Positions 1 to 7,406 are shown, numbered from the stretch's first letter. The stretch: 22,789 nt of DNA from Actinomycetospora sp. (GCA_025925615.1 JAICLN010000012.1:1-22789), one strand, 5' to 3'. The notes: generated by a model not told the origin, from the sequence alone. Numbers and translations are program-made.

Positions 1-1355
1 AGTGTCTGGGCATGGGGGTCCTTCGAGGGGGGAGCGGACGGACCCGGGGCGGCTGTCCCGGACGAGGAGGAGACCGGCAGGGGGCCGGACCACCCGAACT
101 GCTCGGTGTGCACCCGGGTCGCGGGGACCGCGAGCTGCTCGAGCGCGGCGAGCGTCCCGGTGAGCAGCGAGGGCGGTCCGCACACGAAGTACTCGAGGTG
201 GTCGCGCTGGGGCGGCCCGGGGACGACGTCGGAGAGCAGCGCCAGGTCGACGCGGCGCCCCGCGGTGCGGGTCACCTCCAGGTCGAGGCGGCGGCCCAGC
301 ACGGCCAGCTCGTCGGCGAACAGCGGCTCGGAGCCGCGCTCGGCCAGGACCAGCCGGTGACGTCGGGTGTCGCCGCGCTCGGAGAGCGTGCGCAGCATGC
401 TCATCATGGGCGTGATCCCGACGCCGCCCGCGACGAGGACGAGGCCGGCGCAGTCCCGGTCCTCCTCGGTGGTGAACGAGCCGTGGGGGCCGTCGAGCCA
501 CACCTTCTGGCCCTGGCGCAGCGCGGCGACGCGGTGCGAGAAGTCGCCCTGGTCGCGGACCGTGAGCTCGAGTCGCCCCGTCACGTTCGCACTGGAGGCG
601 ATGGTGAAGGGGTGCTCCTCGGTGCCGACGACGGCGCGCTTGAGCCGCAGCCACACGAACTGGCCGGGGTCGAAGCGCATGCCGCCGCGGCGCAGGTGCA
701 CGGGCACGAGCACGAGGGTGGAGACGCTCGGGCCCTCCCGGCGCACGCCGTAGACGACGTAGGCGCCCTGGCGGGAGAACAGCGGACGCCACACCCAGCG
801 GTGGGAGAGCACGGCGAGCAGCACCCCGGCCAGCGCGACCAGGCAGCCGCGCATGAGCGGGTCCGCGACGAGGTGGTTCAGCCAGATCACGTGCAGGGCG
901 GCGAGCACGAGCCCGGCGGCGGCGAGCGCGACGTGCAGGCGGGCCCAGATCTCGTAGCGGGCCCCGGGCCGGCGTCCGCCCGCGGCGACGCCGCCGACCA
1001 GCAGCAGCGAGACCAGCGAGCCCCACCCGACCTTGGCGGTGTCGCGGGCCGTGAGCGGGTTCAGCAGCGTGGGGTGGTTGTACAACGCCACGGTGGCGTG
1101 CAGGACGACCGCGACGAGCGCGAGCGTGCCGAGCCAGCGGTGCAGCCCCATGACGCGGTCGACGCCGAACGCCCGCGTCAGCGACCGGATCCGCGACGGC
1201 ACCACCACGACCACGACGAGGCAGCCGAGCCCCAGCACGCCGAGGCCCACCGAGAGCATGCTGCCGGACTGGGTGGAGCCCCCGCGCCAGGCCGACATCA
1301 CGAAGGGCACCACGGTCATCGCGACCAGGGCGCCGGCCCACGCCGCCGTCGTCAT
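1..1355 (-). CDS. Ferric reductase/NOX-like membrane flavoprotein (C-terminus cut by window edge)
   Basis: Predicted membrane oxidoreductase passing electrons from NAD(P)H through FAD to haem and an acceptor such as ferric iron or oxygen. The 451 residues in the window show an N-terminal block of about six hydrophobic helices (roughly 5-185). His72 and His86 in one helix, and His141 and His155 in another, are each 14 apart, the bis-haem spacing of the ferric reductase/NADPH oxidase family. A ferredoxin-reductase module follows: FAD motif HPFTIAS (248-254), nucleotide-binding GGVGITPMMSML (310-321) and the C-terminal EYFVCGPPS (388-396). The last 25 or so residues are Ser/Pro-rich, so the true end is probably close, but no stop occurs before the edge. 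ATG 1355 has GGAG four bases upstream. An in-frame GTG at 1367 lies 8 bases after a TAGCGT hexamer and could be a leaderless start. Fold is secure; electron acceptor unknown. Confidence 0.88.
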   Translation of the reverse strand, partial: MTTAAWAGALVAMTVVPFVMSAWRGGSTQSGSMLSVGLGVLGLGCLVVVVVVPSRIRSLTRAFGVDRVMGLHRWLGTLALVAVVLHATVALYNHPTLLNPLTARDTAKVGWGSLVSLLLVGGVAAGGRRPGARYEIWARLHVALAAAGLVLAALHVIWLNHLVADPLMRGCLVALAGVLLAVLSHRWVWRPLFSRQGAYVVYGVRREGPSVSTLVLVPVHLRRGGMRFDPGQFVWLRLKRAVVGTEEHPFTIASSANVTGRLELTVRDQGDFSHRVAALRQGQKVWLDGPHGSFTTEEDRDCAGLVLVAGGVGITPMMSMLRTLSERGDTRRHRLVLAERGSEPLFADELAVLGRRLDLEVTRTAGRRVDLALLSDVVPGPPQRDHLEYFVCGPPSLLTGTLAALEQLAVPATRVHTEQFGWSGPLPVSSSSGTAAPGPSAPPSKDPHAQT

Positions 1356-1375
1356 CCGTCTCCGCACGGACCGGG

Positions 1376-1381
1376 ACGCTA
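1376..1381 (-). promoter_or_regulatory. Putative -10 hexamer (TAGCGT) for the ferric reductase-like gene
   Basis: TAGCGT on the minus strand fits the actinobacterial TANNNT -10. It ends 8 bases before an in-frame GTG (1367), so transcription could begin at that start codon. No good -35 is visible. Confidence 0.4.
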
Positions 1382-1605
1382 GGACCGTGACCTGTTCGTG
1401 ATCGGCGAGTCTGAGAGATCCGGGCCGTCGATCTCGCCGAGAGCCCGCCGGCGGGCGACGACGGGCCGGTGCGGTGCTCCGATCGGACGTGTCGGTGATC
1501 CGTGTGCGGGAGGGGCTCTCAGCTCGGCGTTCAGCTCCACGTTCGGCGACGCCACGGTGCCGCCGACCCGACGCCGCGCGCCCGTCCACGGCAGGATGCC
1601 CGCTC

Positions 1606-2340
1606 GTGCCCCGACCCAGCTCGTTCGACCGCGCCGCCGAGACCGCCGGCGTGCCGTCCGCGTTCGACCAGGACGCCTCCTCCTACGACCGGCTCGTCGG
1701 GGCGAACCCCGGCTACTTCGACCACCTGAAGCGGTCGGCGGCGCGCCTGGGCCTGCCGGGGCGCGGGGCGGGGCTGCGCCTGCTCGACGTCGGGTGCGGC
1801 ACGGGGCTCTCGACGCGGGCGCTGCTCGAGACCTACCCGGAGGCGGAGATCGTCGCGGCCGACGCGTCGGCGGAGATGCTCGCGCAGGCCCGCGCGAAGG
1901 CCTGGCCGGCGACGGTGCGGTTCGTGCACTCGCGGGCCGAGGACCTCGCCGCCGCGGGCGTCGCGGGACCGTTCGACGGCGTCCTCGCGGCCTACCTGCT
2001 GCGCAACCTGCCCGACGTCTCCGCGGGCGTGGCCGACCTGCGCGACCTGCTCGCCCCCGGCGCACCGCTCGCCGTGCACGAGTACTCGGTGGCGGACTCG
2101 GCCGTCTCGCGGGCGGTGTGGACGGCGGTGTGCTGGGCGATCGTCATCCCGCTGGGGTGGCGGGTGACCGGCGACGCGTCGCTCTACCGCTACCTCTGGC
2201 GCAGCGTGCTCGCGTTCGACGGCCTGGAGCGGCTCACCGGACGGCTGCGCGAGGCCGGGCTGGAGCAGGTGCACGTCGAGCCGATGGACGGCTGGCAGCG
2301 CGGGATCGTGCACACCGTCCTCGGTCACCGTCCCGCGTAG
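1606..2340 (+). CDS. UbiE/MenG-like class I SAM-dependent methyltransferase
   Basis: A 244-residue soluble methyltransferase. The SAM-binding glycine-rich motif LLDVGCGTG occupies residues 59-67, an acidic residue follows the second strand (AAD, 85-87), and the later block LLRNLPDVSAGVADLRDLLAPGAPLAVHEYS closely follows the UbiE/MenG layout (RN at the end of strand 4, then the post-motif). Members usually methylate quinones, isoprenoids or other lipophilic substrates. The GTG start at 1606 is chosen because the family begins shortly before the AFDQDASSYDRL segment, and AGGA lies nine bases upstream; the open frame extends further 5' into sequence that does not look coding. The gene converges on the Rieske oxygenase, with stops 3 bases apart. 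A role in carotenoid or other isoprenoid tailoring (CrtT-like) is only an inference from family and neighbour. Confidence 0.85.
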   Translation: MPRPSSFDRAAETAGVPSAFDQDASSYDRLVGANPGYFDHLKRSAARLGLPGRGAGLRLLDVGCGTGLSTRALLETYPEAEIVAADASAEMLAQARAKAWPATVRFVHSRAEDLAAAGVAGPFDGVLAAYLLRNLPDVSAGVADLRDLLAPGAPLAVHEYSVADSAVSRAVWTAVCWAIVIPLGWRVTGDASLYRYLWRSVLAFDGLERLTGRLREAGLEQVHVEPMDGWQRGIVHTVLGHRPA

Positions 2341-2343
2341 TCC

Positions 2344-3348
2344 TCAGCGGCGCCGGCGGCGCACCTCGTAGGTCCGCTCGGCGTAGGAGATGTCGTCGAC
2401 CCACAGCCGCTTGGCCGCCCACTCCATGAGCGGGCGGACGACCCGCTGGACGCGCCGCGCGTGGACGAACCCCTCGCGGTCGGAGTGCGCGACGACCGCC
2501 TCGGTCACCTGGGTGCGCGCGCGGCCGTCGGGGTGCGGGGCGAGCGGCGTCGCGTGGGTCTCGACGACGCTGCCCGCGCCCTCGCCTCCGGTGATGTGCA
2601 TGACGACGGTGCGCGGGTCCGGGCAGGTGAAGCGCGCCTCGACCGGCACGCCGTAGTTCCGCGTCAGCCGGAACGCGACGTGCAGGTCGAAGTGGTCCTC
2701 GGCCTCCGAGGCGGTGCGGGTCGGCGCCGAGTCGACGCGCAGGTCCGCGAACGAGTGCGGGTGGAACCAAGCGCCGTGCCACGGGTCGAGACGGTTCGCG
2801 ACGACGTCGTCGGGCTCGCAGGTCCCGACCATCGTCGCCACCGCGACGAGGCTGGCCTCGTGGTCCGGGCGCACCGGCAGGACCGGGGCCGCGGTGGGCT
2901 CCTCCCCACCGACCGCGTCGAGCCGGACCCACGCCAGCACCCCGTCGTCGTGCGCGGGCAACGTCCGCCACCCGGCGCGCCCCGAGGGGCCGAGCGCGAG
3001 GCCGTGCCAGCGGCAGATGAGCTCGCACCCGGACTGCGTGGCCGTCGAGAGGTCCGCGCCGAGGTGCGGACACGCCCCGGGCCCGGCGTGCAGCTCACCG
3101 GCGGGGGAGCGCCACAGCACCAGCTCGACCCCGGCCACCGTCGTGCCGAGCGGGGTGCCGGCGCGGACGTCGCGGGAGGCGCCGACGACGTACCAGTTCC
3201 CCGACGGCCGCGCCTTCGCCCGCTCGAGCGCGGCGTGGATGATCCCGGGCCGCGCGTCGCGCCACGTCGGCTCCATGGCCTCCCAGCGCACGCCGGACAG
3301 CCGTCGCAGCGGGTTCGCGGGCCGAGGGGCGGGGCGCTTGTCCAGCAC
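2344..3348 (-). CDS. Rieske 2Fe-2S non-heme iron oxygenase, DUF5914-type
   Basis: A 334-residue Rieske oxygenase-like protein. The Rieske centre is clear: Cys93-Pro-His95 and Cys112-Arg-Trp-His115, ligating a 2Fe-2S cluster. Downstream, NRLDPWHGAWFHPH (185-198) has the Asp-x2-His-x4-His arrangement of a mononuclear iron site, so the protein should be a catalytic terminal oxygenase and not just a ferredoxin. The C-terminal half resembles the actinobacterial DUF5914 family, which I recall near carotenoid genes; no other crt gene lies in this window. The GTG start has no ribosome binding site but lies 7 bases after a TAGCGT hexamer, so it is probably leaderless; Met25 is the alternative start. 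Substrate and reductase partner are unknown; the flavoprotein at the left edge is not an obvious partner. Confidence 0.85.
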   Translation of the reverse strand: MLDKRPAPRPANPLRRLSGVRWEAMEPTWRDARPGIIHAALERAKARPSGNWYVVGASRDVRAGTPLGTTVAGVELVLWRSPAGELHAGPGACPHLGADLSTATQSGCELICRWHGLALGPSGRAGWRTLPAHDDGVLAWVRLDAVGGEEPTAAPVLPVRPDHEASLVAVATMVGTCEPDDVVANRLDPWHGAWFHPHSFADLRVDSAPTRTASEAEDHFDLHVAFRLTRNYGVPVEARFTCPDPRTVVMHITGGEGAGSVVETHATPLAPHPDGRARTQVTEAVVAHSDREGFVHARRVQRVVRPLMEWAAKRLWVDDISYAERTYEVRRRRR

Positions 3349-3355
3349 GGCCGCG

Positions 3356-3361
3356 ACGCTA
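3356..3361 (-). promoter_or_regulatory. Putative -10 hexamer (TAGCGT), leaderless Rieske oxygenase transcript
   Basis: TAGCGT on the minus strand, ending 7 bases before the GTG at 3348. No Shine-Dalgarno sequence precedes that start. Confidence 0.45.
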
Positions 3362-3535
3362 GGACCAGGGCCGTACGGGCGCAGTGGTCGGAGCGTCCGC
3401 TGTGGCCGGACGCACGTCTGGCTGCGCCGAACGAGGGCGCGCCGACCCGATCGGGTGGTGCCCAGCCGGATGCCAGCGGAGCATCAAGGGGAGCACGCCG
3501 ATAGGGCTTGCATCCAGTGGGAGGAAAGCCCCGTC

Positions 3536-3561
3536 GTCGAGCGGATCCCGGTCGAGCGGAT
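3536..3561. repeat. 11-base direct repeat just beyond the arcA stop
   Basis: GTCGAGCGGAT occurs at 3536-3546 and 3551-3561, separated by CCCG, immediately downstream of the arginine deiminase stop (complement of 3562-3564). The rest of the gap from 3349 to 3561 holds no gene I can support. Confidence 0.5.
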
Positions 3562-4749
3562 CTACGACGTCGGGCCGCGCTCCCACGGGCACGACAGACA
3601 CCGCGGGCCGCCGCGCCCGGAGCCCAGCTCGAACCCCTCGATGGTCACGACCTCGATCCCCGCGTCGCGCAGCCGGGCGTTCGTCGAGGTGTTCCGCTCG
3701 TAGGCGACGACGAGGCCCGGGGCGAGCGCGAGGGTGTTGTTGCCGTCGTCCCACTGCTCGCGCTCCGCGGCCACGCCCGCCGGGCCGGTGTCGACCGCCC
3801 GCAGCTCCTCGATGCCCATCGCCCGCGCGGCGGCCGGCCGGAACGGCTCCGGGCCGGAGATGTGCAGGCCCGGGGTGATCGTCCAGGCCTGGAGGGCGTC
3901 GAGGACCTCGGGGAAGACGACCATGGTGTCGACGTCGACCATCGTCGCGACGGTGTCGAGGTGCATCGTCGCGCGGCGCTGGGTGATCGGGACGGCCAGC
4001 ACGGTGTGGGCGAGGCCGGTGTCGAACATGGCGCGGGCGAAGGACTCGGCGCCGGCCGGGCTGGTGCGCTCCCCGACCCCGACGGCGAGGACCCCGGCCG
4101 CCAGCAGCAGCACGTCGCCGCCCTCGACGGGGGAGGGGTCGCGGGCGTCGGTGTGCCCCACCCCACCGAGCTCCGGGTGACAGCGGTGGGCGAGCGCGAC
4201 GAGGGCCGCCTCCCGCCGCCGGGCGGGCATGCCCATCGCCGCGGCCACCACGCGGTCGCCGACGCGGATCGAGGAGTCGCGGGTGAACATGAGGTTGGGC
4301 AGCGGGTCGACGGCGAACTCGTCGGGGCCGTGCATCCGGCGGACCAGCGAGTTCCGGCCGTCGCCCAGCTCGCGGAAGGTGAGCCCGCCGACGAGGGCGT
4401 TCCCGAGGTCGTCGGGACCCATCGCGGCGAGCTCCGCGCGCACCGTGGCACCGAGCTCGCGGCCGAGGACCCGCTCGTCGACGGCGTCGGCGATGCCCTG
4501 CTCGCGGGCCCCGGCGTCCGCGAGGGCGGTCCGCAGCAGGTCGGCGAGGCGCAGGACGCGCACCCCGTGGGCTTCGAGGGTGGCGGCGAAGCGGTCGTGC
4601 TCGAGCTGGGCGCGCTCGACCCACGGGATGCCGTCGAAGAGCAGCCGGTCCGCGTTGCGGGGGGTCAGCCGCTCGAGCTCCGGGCCGGGCCGGTGGAGGA
4701 CGACGGTCCGCAGCGGGCCGACCTCGGTGTCCACGCGGGGCGGGGTCAT
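3562..4749 (-). CDS. arcA: Arginine deiminase
   Basis: Arginine deiminase hydrolyses L-arginine to citrulline and ammonia in the cytoplasm. The 395-residue protein has the expected length and the guanidino-group-modifying signatures: FTRD (155-158), EGGD (209-212), HLDT followed by MVD (263-272), DDGNN, and the C-terminal GGPRCLSC, whose first cysteine (Cys384) aligns with the nucleophile (Cys406 in the Pseudomonas enzyme). The usual partners, ornithine carbamoyltransferase (arcB), carbamate kinase (arcC) and the arginine/ornithine antiporter (arcD), are absent nearby, so it may supply citrulline or ammonia in place of a full ATP-yielding pathway. It lies 74 bases downstream of the CPBP protease on the same strand but has its own TAGGGT hexamer 8 bases before the ATG, suggesting a separate leaderless transcript. 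Confidence 0.95.
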   Translation of the reverse strand: MTPPRVDTEVGPLRTVVLHRPGPELERLTPRNADRLLFDGIPWVERAQLEHDRFAATLEAHGVRVLRLADLLRTALADAGAREQGIADAVDERVLGRELGATVRAELAAMGPDDLGNALVGGLTFRELGDGRNSLVRRMHGPDEFAVDPLPNLMFTRDSSIRVGDRVVAAAMGMPARRREAALVALAHRCHPELGGVGHTDARDPSPVEGGDVLLLAAGVLAVGVGERTSPAGAESFARAMFDTGLAHTVLAVPITQRRATMHLDTVATMVDVDTMVVFPEVLDALQAWTITPGLHISGPEPFRPAAARAMGIEELRAVDTGPAGVAAEREQWDDGNNTLALAPGLVVAYERNTSTNARLRDAGIEVVTIEGFELGSGRGGPRCLSCPWERGPTS

Positions 4750-4757
4750 GGTGGCCG

Positions 4758-4763
4758 ACCCTA
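4758..4763 (-). promoter_or_regulatory. Putative -10 hexamer (TAGGGT) for arcA
   Basis: TAGGGT on the minus strand, ending 8 bases before the arcA ATG (4749), in the gap after the upstream CPBP gene. The short distance suggests a leaderless mRNA. Confidence 0.45.
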
Positions 4764-4823
4764 GGGATCGACGATGCGGTCATGCCGCTGGATGCGACCA
4801 ACAACGCTCCGTTGGCAGGGGGA

Positions 4824-5630
4824 TCAGTGCGGCAGGAACGACACCTTCCCCGCCAGCAGCGCCGACCCCACGAACGCCACGATGTCGATCAACGCGTGGG
4901 CGCCCACCTGGGGCCACAGCCGCCCGGACCGCTGCCAGTAGCGCCCGAACACCAGGCCCATGAGGACGTTGCCGAGCCCGCCGCCGAAGCCCTGGTACAG
5001 GTGGTACGAGCCGCGCAGCAGCGCCGAGATCGCCAGCGACCGGTTCTCCGAGAGACCCAGCCGGCGCAGCACCGTGAGCAGCCAGCCGACGACGAGGACC
5101 TCCTCGGCCCACGCGTTCGCCACGGCCGAGACCACGAGGACCGGCACCCGCCACCAGTGGTCGTCGAGCAGCGAGGGCACCACCGTGAGGTTGATGCCGA
5201 GCGCGCGGGTGAGCAGGTAGAAGCCGAGACCGGGGATCCCGATGAGCGCGGCGAGCCCGAGCGCGGCCAGGGCGTCGCGACCCGGACGCGTGCCGTCGAG
5301 CCCCACCGCGCGCGGCCCCGACCCGGCACGGACCAGCAGGTGCAGGCCCAGCGCTCCCCAGGCCACCAGCTGCAGCGACGAGGCCAGCTGCGCCGCGAGG
5401 TCCACCCAGGCGTCGCTGGCCAGCGGCCGGTCGATCGACACCTGGCGGGAGGCCAGCGGCGCGGGCGCGGCGAGCGAGTCGAGCAGCGAGATCAGCGAGC
5501 GCAGGCCCGAGAGCCCGAGCGTGACGGTCGCGACGACGAGGATCTCGGTCACCAGCAGGCGGCGCTCGCGCCCGTCGACCTCCGCGACCGCGGGGCTCGG
5601 CGGCGCGAGCCAGGTGCGCAGGAGGCTCAT
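4824..5630 (-). CDS. CPBP family intramembrane glutamic protease (CAAX/Abi type)
   Basis: A 268-residue polytopic membrane protein of the CPBP/CAAX-protease-Abi family. The family motifs are present in order: Glu176-Glu177 in WAEEVLVVG, His210 in LLRGSYHLYQGFGG, and His245 with Asp249 in HALIDIVAF. Hydrophobic segments cover roughly 27-55, 76-100, 118-146, 162-190, 197-230 and 240-262. The common EExxxR motif is altered: Val or Gly occupies the Arg position. Related enzymes process prenylated proteins, bacteriocins or anti-sigma factors, but no substrate is visible here. ATG 5630 lies 9 bases after TAGGGT with no clear ribosome binding site. The family call is firm, the function is not. Confidence 0.88.
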   Translation of the reverse strand: MSLLRTWLAPPSPAVAEVDGRERRLLVTEILVVATVTLGLSGLRSLISLLDSLAAPAPLASRQVSIDRPLASDAWVDLAAQLASSLQLVAWGALGLHLLVRAGSGPRAVGLDGTRPGRDALAALGLAALIGIPGLGFYLLTRALGINLTVVPSLLDDHWWRVPVLVVSAVANAWAEEVLVVGWLLTVLRRLGLSENRSLAISALLRGSYHLYQGFGGGLGNVLMGLVFGRYWQRSGRLWPQVGAHALIDIVAFVGSALLAGKVSFLPH

Positions 5631-5639
5631 CGGTGCAGC

Positions 5640-5645
5640 ACCCTA
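5640..5645 (-). promoter_or_regulatory. Putative -10 hexamer (TAGGGT) for the CPBP gene
   Basis: TAGGGT on the minus strand, 9 bases before the ATG at 5630. It shares the short intergenic space with the divergent gene starting at 5696. Confidence 0.4.
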
Positions 5646-5682
5646 GGCCGACGACGCTTCGCCGGGGTTCACACCTCGTCGG

Positions 5683-5688
5683 TAGCCT
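5683..5688 (+). promoter_or_regulatory. Putative -10 hexamer (TAGCCT) for the 5696 gene
   Basis: TAGCCT ends 7 bases before the GTG at 5696, with no Shine-Dalgarno sequence between them, consistent with a leaderless start. Confidence 0.4.
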
Positions 5689-5695
5689 CGCTGGT

Positions 5696-6217
5696 GTGCG
5701 AACCGTCCTCCGCGTGCTCATCACCCCCCGGTGGGTCGGGTGGACGCTGCTCGCGATCGTCGCGGTGATCGTGTGCGGGGGGATGGCCTACTGGCAGCTG
5801 ATCCGCGCGGAGTCACCGACCGGGTCGGTGCTCAACGCCGGGTACGCGCTGCAGTGGCCGCTGTTCGGCGTCTTCTTCGCCGCGTTGTGGTGGCGGATGC
5901 TCCACGCCGAGGCCCGGCAGCTCGCCCTCGTGCGCGGCGAGATCGCCGTCGAGGTCCCCGACGACGCCGCGGGTCTCGACGACGAGACGCGCCCGGCGCC
6001 GCCTGTCGGCGTGCTCGGAAGCATGGACGGGGACGGGCCGACGCCGGTGCGCCCCGCGGCCGCGGACAGCCCCTTCACGCCGCGACCCGCCGGGATCCGG
6101 CCCGGCGACGGGCAGGGCGCGCCGCTGCGCGTCCGGGCCCGCACCGACTACAACGCCATGCTCGCCGCGCTCGCCCGTTCCGACACGGCCCGCCCGGACG
6201 GCGACGAGACCCGCTGA
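5696..6217 (+). CDS. Small two-helix membrane protein of unknown function
   Basis: A 173-residue protein I do not recognise as a named family. Two hydrophobic segments (about 15-35 and 49-67) are separated by a short loop containing YWQLIRAESPTGS, a layout seen in small actinobacterial inner-membrane proteins. The remaining hundred or so residues form an acidic then Pro/Gly-rich tail, probably cytoplasmic and disordered, ending in a short predicted helix (DYNAMLAALARSD). The GTG start is chosen because it begins just before the first helix and follows a TAGCCT hexamer by 7 bases; the longer frame from 5633 would add residues encoded across the promoter. It sits 22 bases upstream of the DUF3817 gene on the same strand, so the two are probably cotranscribed. 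Confidence 0.75.
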   Translation: MRTVLRVLITPRWVGWTLLAIVAVIVCGGMAYWQLIRAESPTGSVLNAGYALQWPLFGVFFAALWWRMLHAEARQLALVRGEIAVEVPDDAAGLDDETRPAPPVGVLGSMDGDGPTPVRPAAADSPFTPRPAGIRPGDGQGAPLRVRARTDYNAMLAALARSDTARPDGDETR

Positions 6218-6239
6218 CCCTGCTCGAAGGAGCCCCTGC

Positions 6240-6599
6240 GTGACCGCACCGACCCCCCCGGCGACGCTGACCCCGAAGATCGTCGCCGCGATGAAACGCT
6301 ACCGGGTGATGGCCTGGGTGGTGGGTGTCGGCCTGCTCGTGCTCGTCCTGGTCGCGATGCCGCTGAAGTACTTCGCCGACGACCCGATGCTCGTCGCGAT
6401 CGTCGGGCCCATCCACGGCTTCCTCTACATGGGCTACCTGGCGCTCACGGCCGACCTGGGCGTGAAGAGCCGGTGGCCGGTGGTGCGCCTGCTGCTCGTC
6501 GCCCTCGCGGGCACGATCCCGTTCGTGTCGTTCATCGCCGAGCGGAAGGTCACCGCTCCGCTGCGCGACGGTGCACCGCACCCGTCGTCGCAGGGCTGA
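6240..6599 (+). CDS. DUF3817 family small integral membrane protein
   Basis: A 119-residue membrane protein of the actinobacterial DUF3817 family. Three hydrophobic segments are visible: 25-43 (MAWVVGVGLLVLVLVAMPL), about 50-75 with the typical GPIHGFLYMGYL stretch, and about 80-100 followed by FVSFIAERKV. The loop PLKYFADDPM and the HGFLY motif are what I use to place it. AAGGAG (6227-6232) precedes the GTG by 7 bases, an excellent ribosome binding site. It forms an apparent two-gene unit with the preceding membrane protein. Its last 50 bases overlap the 3' end of the convergent DUF2470 gene. Function of the family is unknown. Confidence 0.85.
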   Translation: MTAPTPPATLTPKIVAAMKRYRVMAWVVGVGLLVLVLVAMPLKYFADDPMLVAIVGPIHGFLYMGYLALTADLGVKSRWPVVRLLLVALAGTIPFVSFIAERKVTAPLRDGAPHPSSQG

Positions 6600-7365
6600 C
6601 CTCGGCGAGCCGGCGCACTTCGACGCCGAGCATCCGCGGACAGGCCACCGGCGCCGAGAAGCCGATCCGGACGTCGTGGTCCCCCCGGTCGGTCTCGACC
6701 CGCAGGCGCAGCCCCAGCCGGTCGACGGCCAGCGGGACCAGGGTGTTCTCGGGGCGGCGCAGCGCGGCGGGCAGGTGACGCGCGAGCCCGGTGAGCAGCA
6801 GGCCGTGCGCCTGGACGAGGTGGGCGAGCCAGGAGTCCCCGGCGGTCGCCAGCGGGTCGTGCGGCGCGGCGGCGACCTGGGCCGGGGTGAACGTGCCGGT
6901 GCCCTCGGCGTCGGAGAGCACCACCGAGCCCGGATCCATGCGCAGCAGCACGTCCGAGTGCCCGACGTCGAGGAGCCGCTCGTCGGCGGCGTCGGCCGCG
7001 ATCCGCAGTGCGGCGCGGCGGGCGACCCGGGCGGGCAGCACCCGCACGCGCCCGGCGATCCAGACGATCCCGCGCACCGGCTGCCGCACCGGCAGCGGCG
7101 CCGAGTCGATGAGCTCGAGCATCGCGGGCAGGTACTCCCGCGTGCGGGCCAGGCCGACCAGGGGGTGGTCGGCGGGGAGCTGGAGCGTCGCCGCCCCGGA
7201 GGGCGGCACGTGGTGCAGGACCGGGTGGACCCGGCCGCGGTCCCCGTCGCCGGACCCGGCCTCCGGATCGACGAGGAGCGTGGCGCCGCTCGCCCGGACC
7301 TGGGTTGCCCGCGCCCGTTCGGCCGGGCCGGGGACGGGCGGCTGGTGCGGGCAGCTCCTGGCCAT
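6550..7365 (-). CDS. DUF2470 domain protein, probable IdeR/DtxR-repressed gene
   Basis: A 271-residue soluble protein. The C-terminal part (about 175-253: DSWLAHLVQAHG, then PLAVDRLGLRLRVET and VRIGFSAPVACPRMLGVEVRRL) matches DUF2470, a domain found in haem-binding/HugZ-like and other iron-linked proteins. The N-terminal two-thirds (about 45-170) is a separate conserved region resembling a flavin-reductase-like split barrel. ATG 7365 is preceded by GGAGG six bases upstream, which decides the start over more 5' candidates. A near-perfect iron box lies 22 bases upstream. From memory, the M. tuberculosis counterpart beside pheA is Rv3839, reported as IdeR-regulated. A role in iron or haem handling is likely; the exact reaction is unknown. 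Confidence 0.85.
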   Translation of the reverse strand: MARSCPHQPPVPGPAERARATQVRASGATLLVDPEAGSGDGDRGRVHPVLHHVPPSGAATLQLPADHPLVGLARTREYLPAMLELIDSAPLPVRQPVRGIVWIAGRVRVLPARVARRAALRIAADAADERLLDVGHSDVLLRMDPGSVVLSDAEGTGTFTPAQVAAAPHDPLATAGDSWLAHLVQAHGLLLTGLARHLPAALRRPENTLVPLAVDRLGLRLRVETDRGDHDVRIGFSAPVACPRMLGVEVRRLAEVSPATTGAVHRRAAER

Positions 7366-7387
7366 CGGGCGCCTCCGGATGTCTTGG

Positions 7388-7406
7388 TTAGGTGAGCCTA
7401 ACCGAA
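7388..7406 (-). promoter_or_regulatory. IdeR/DtxR iron box controlling the DUF2470 gene
   Basis: The 19 bases TTAGGTGAGCCTAACCGAA (plus strand) match the IdeR/DtxR consensus TWAGGTTAGSCTAACCTWA at 17 of 19 positions. On the minus strand the box contains TAGGCT (complement of 7395-7400), a good TANNNT -10, so iron-loaded repressor bound here would block RNA polymerase. The site is 22 bases upstream of the DUF2470 ATG and 84 bases upstream of the divergent GTG at 7490, so control of the latter is less likely. Confidence 0.85.

Noticed and set aside
12..1382. 456-codon plus-strand open frame
   Set aside because: It is antisense to the ferric reductase-like gene, whose motifs are unmistakable; the translation is Arg/Gly/His-rich low-complexity sequence typical of a shadow frame.
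1474..1605. Longer methyltransferase start
   Set aside because: The added residues are Arg/Ser/Pro-rich and do not resemble the family N-terminus; GTG 1606 has AGGA upstream and fits family length.
5633..5695. Longer start for the 5696 membrane protein
   Set aside because: The extra codons cross the putative promoter shared with the divergent CPBP gene; the GTG directly before the first helix fits better.
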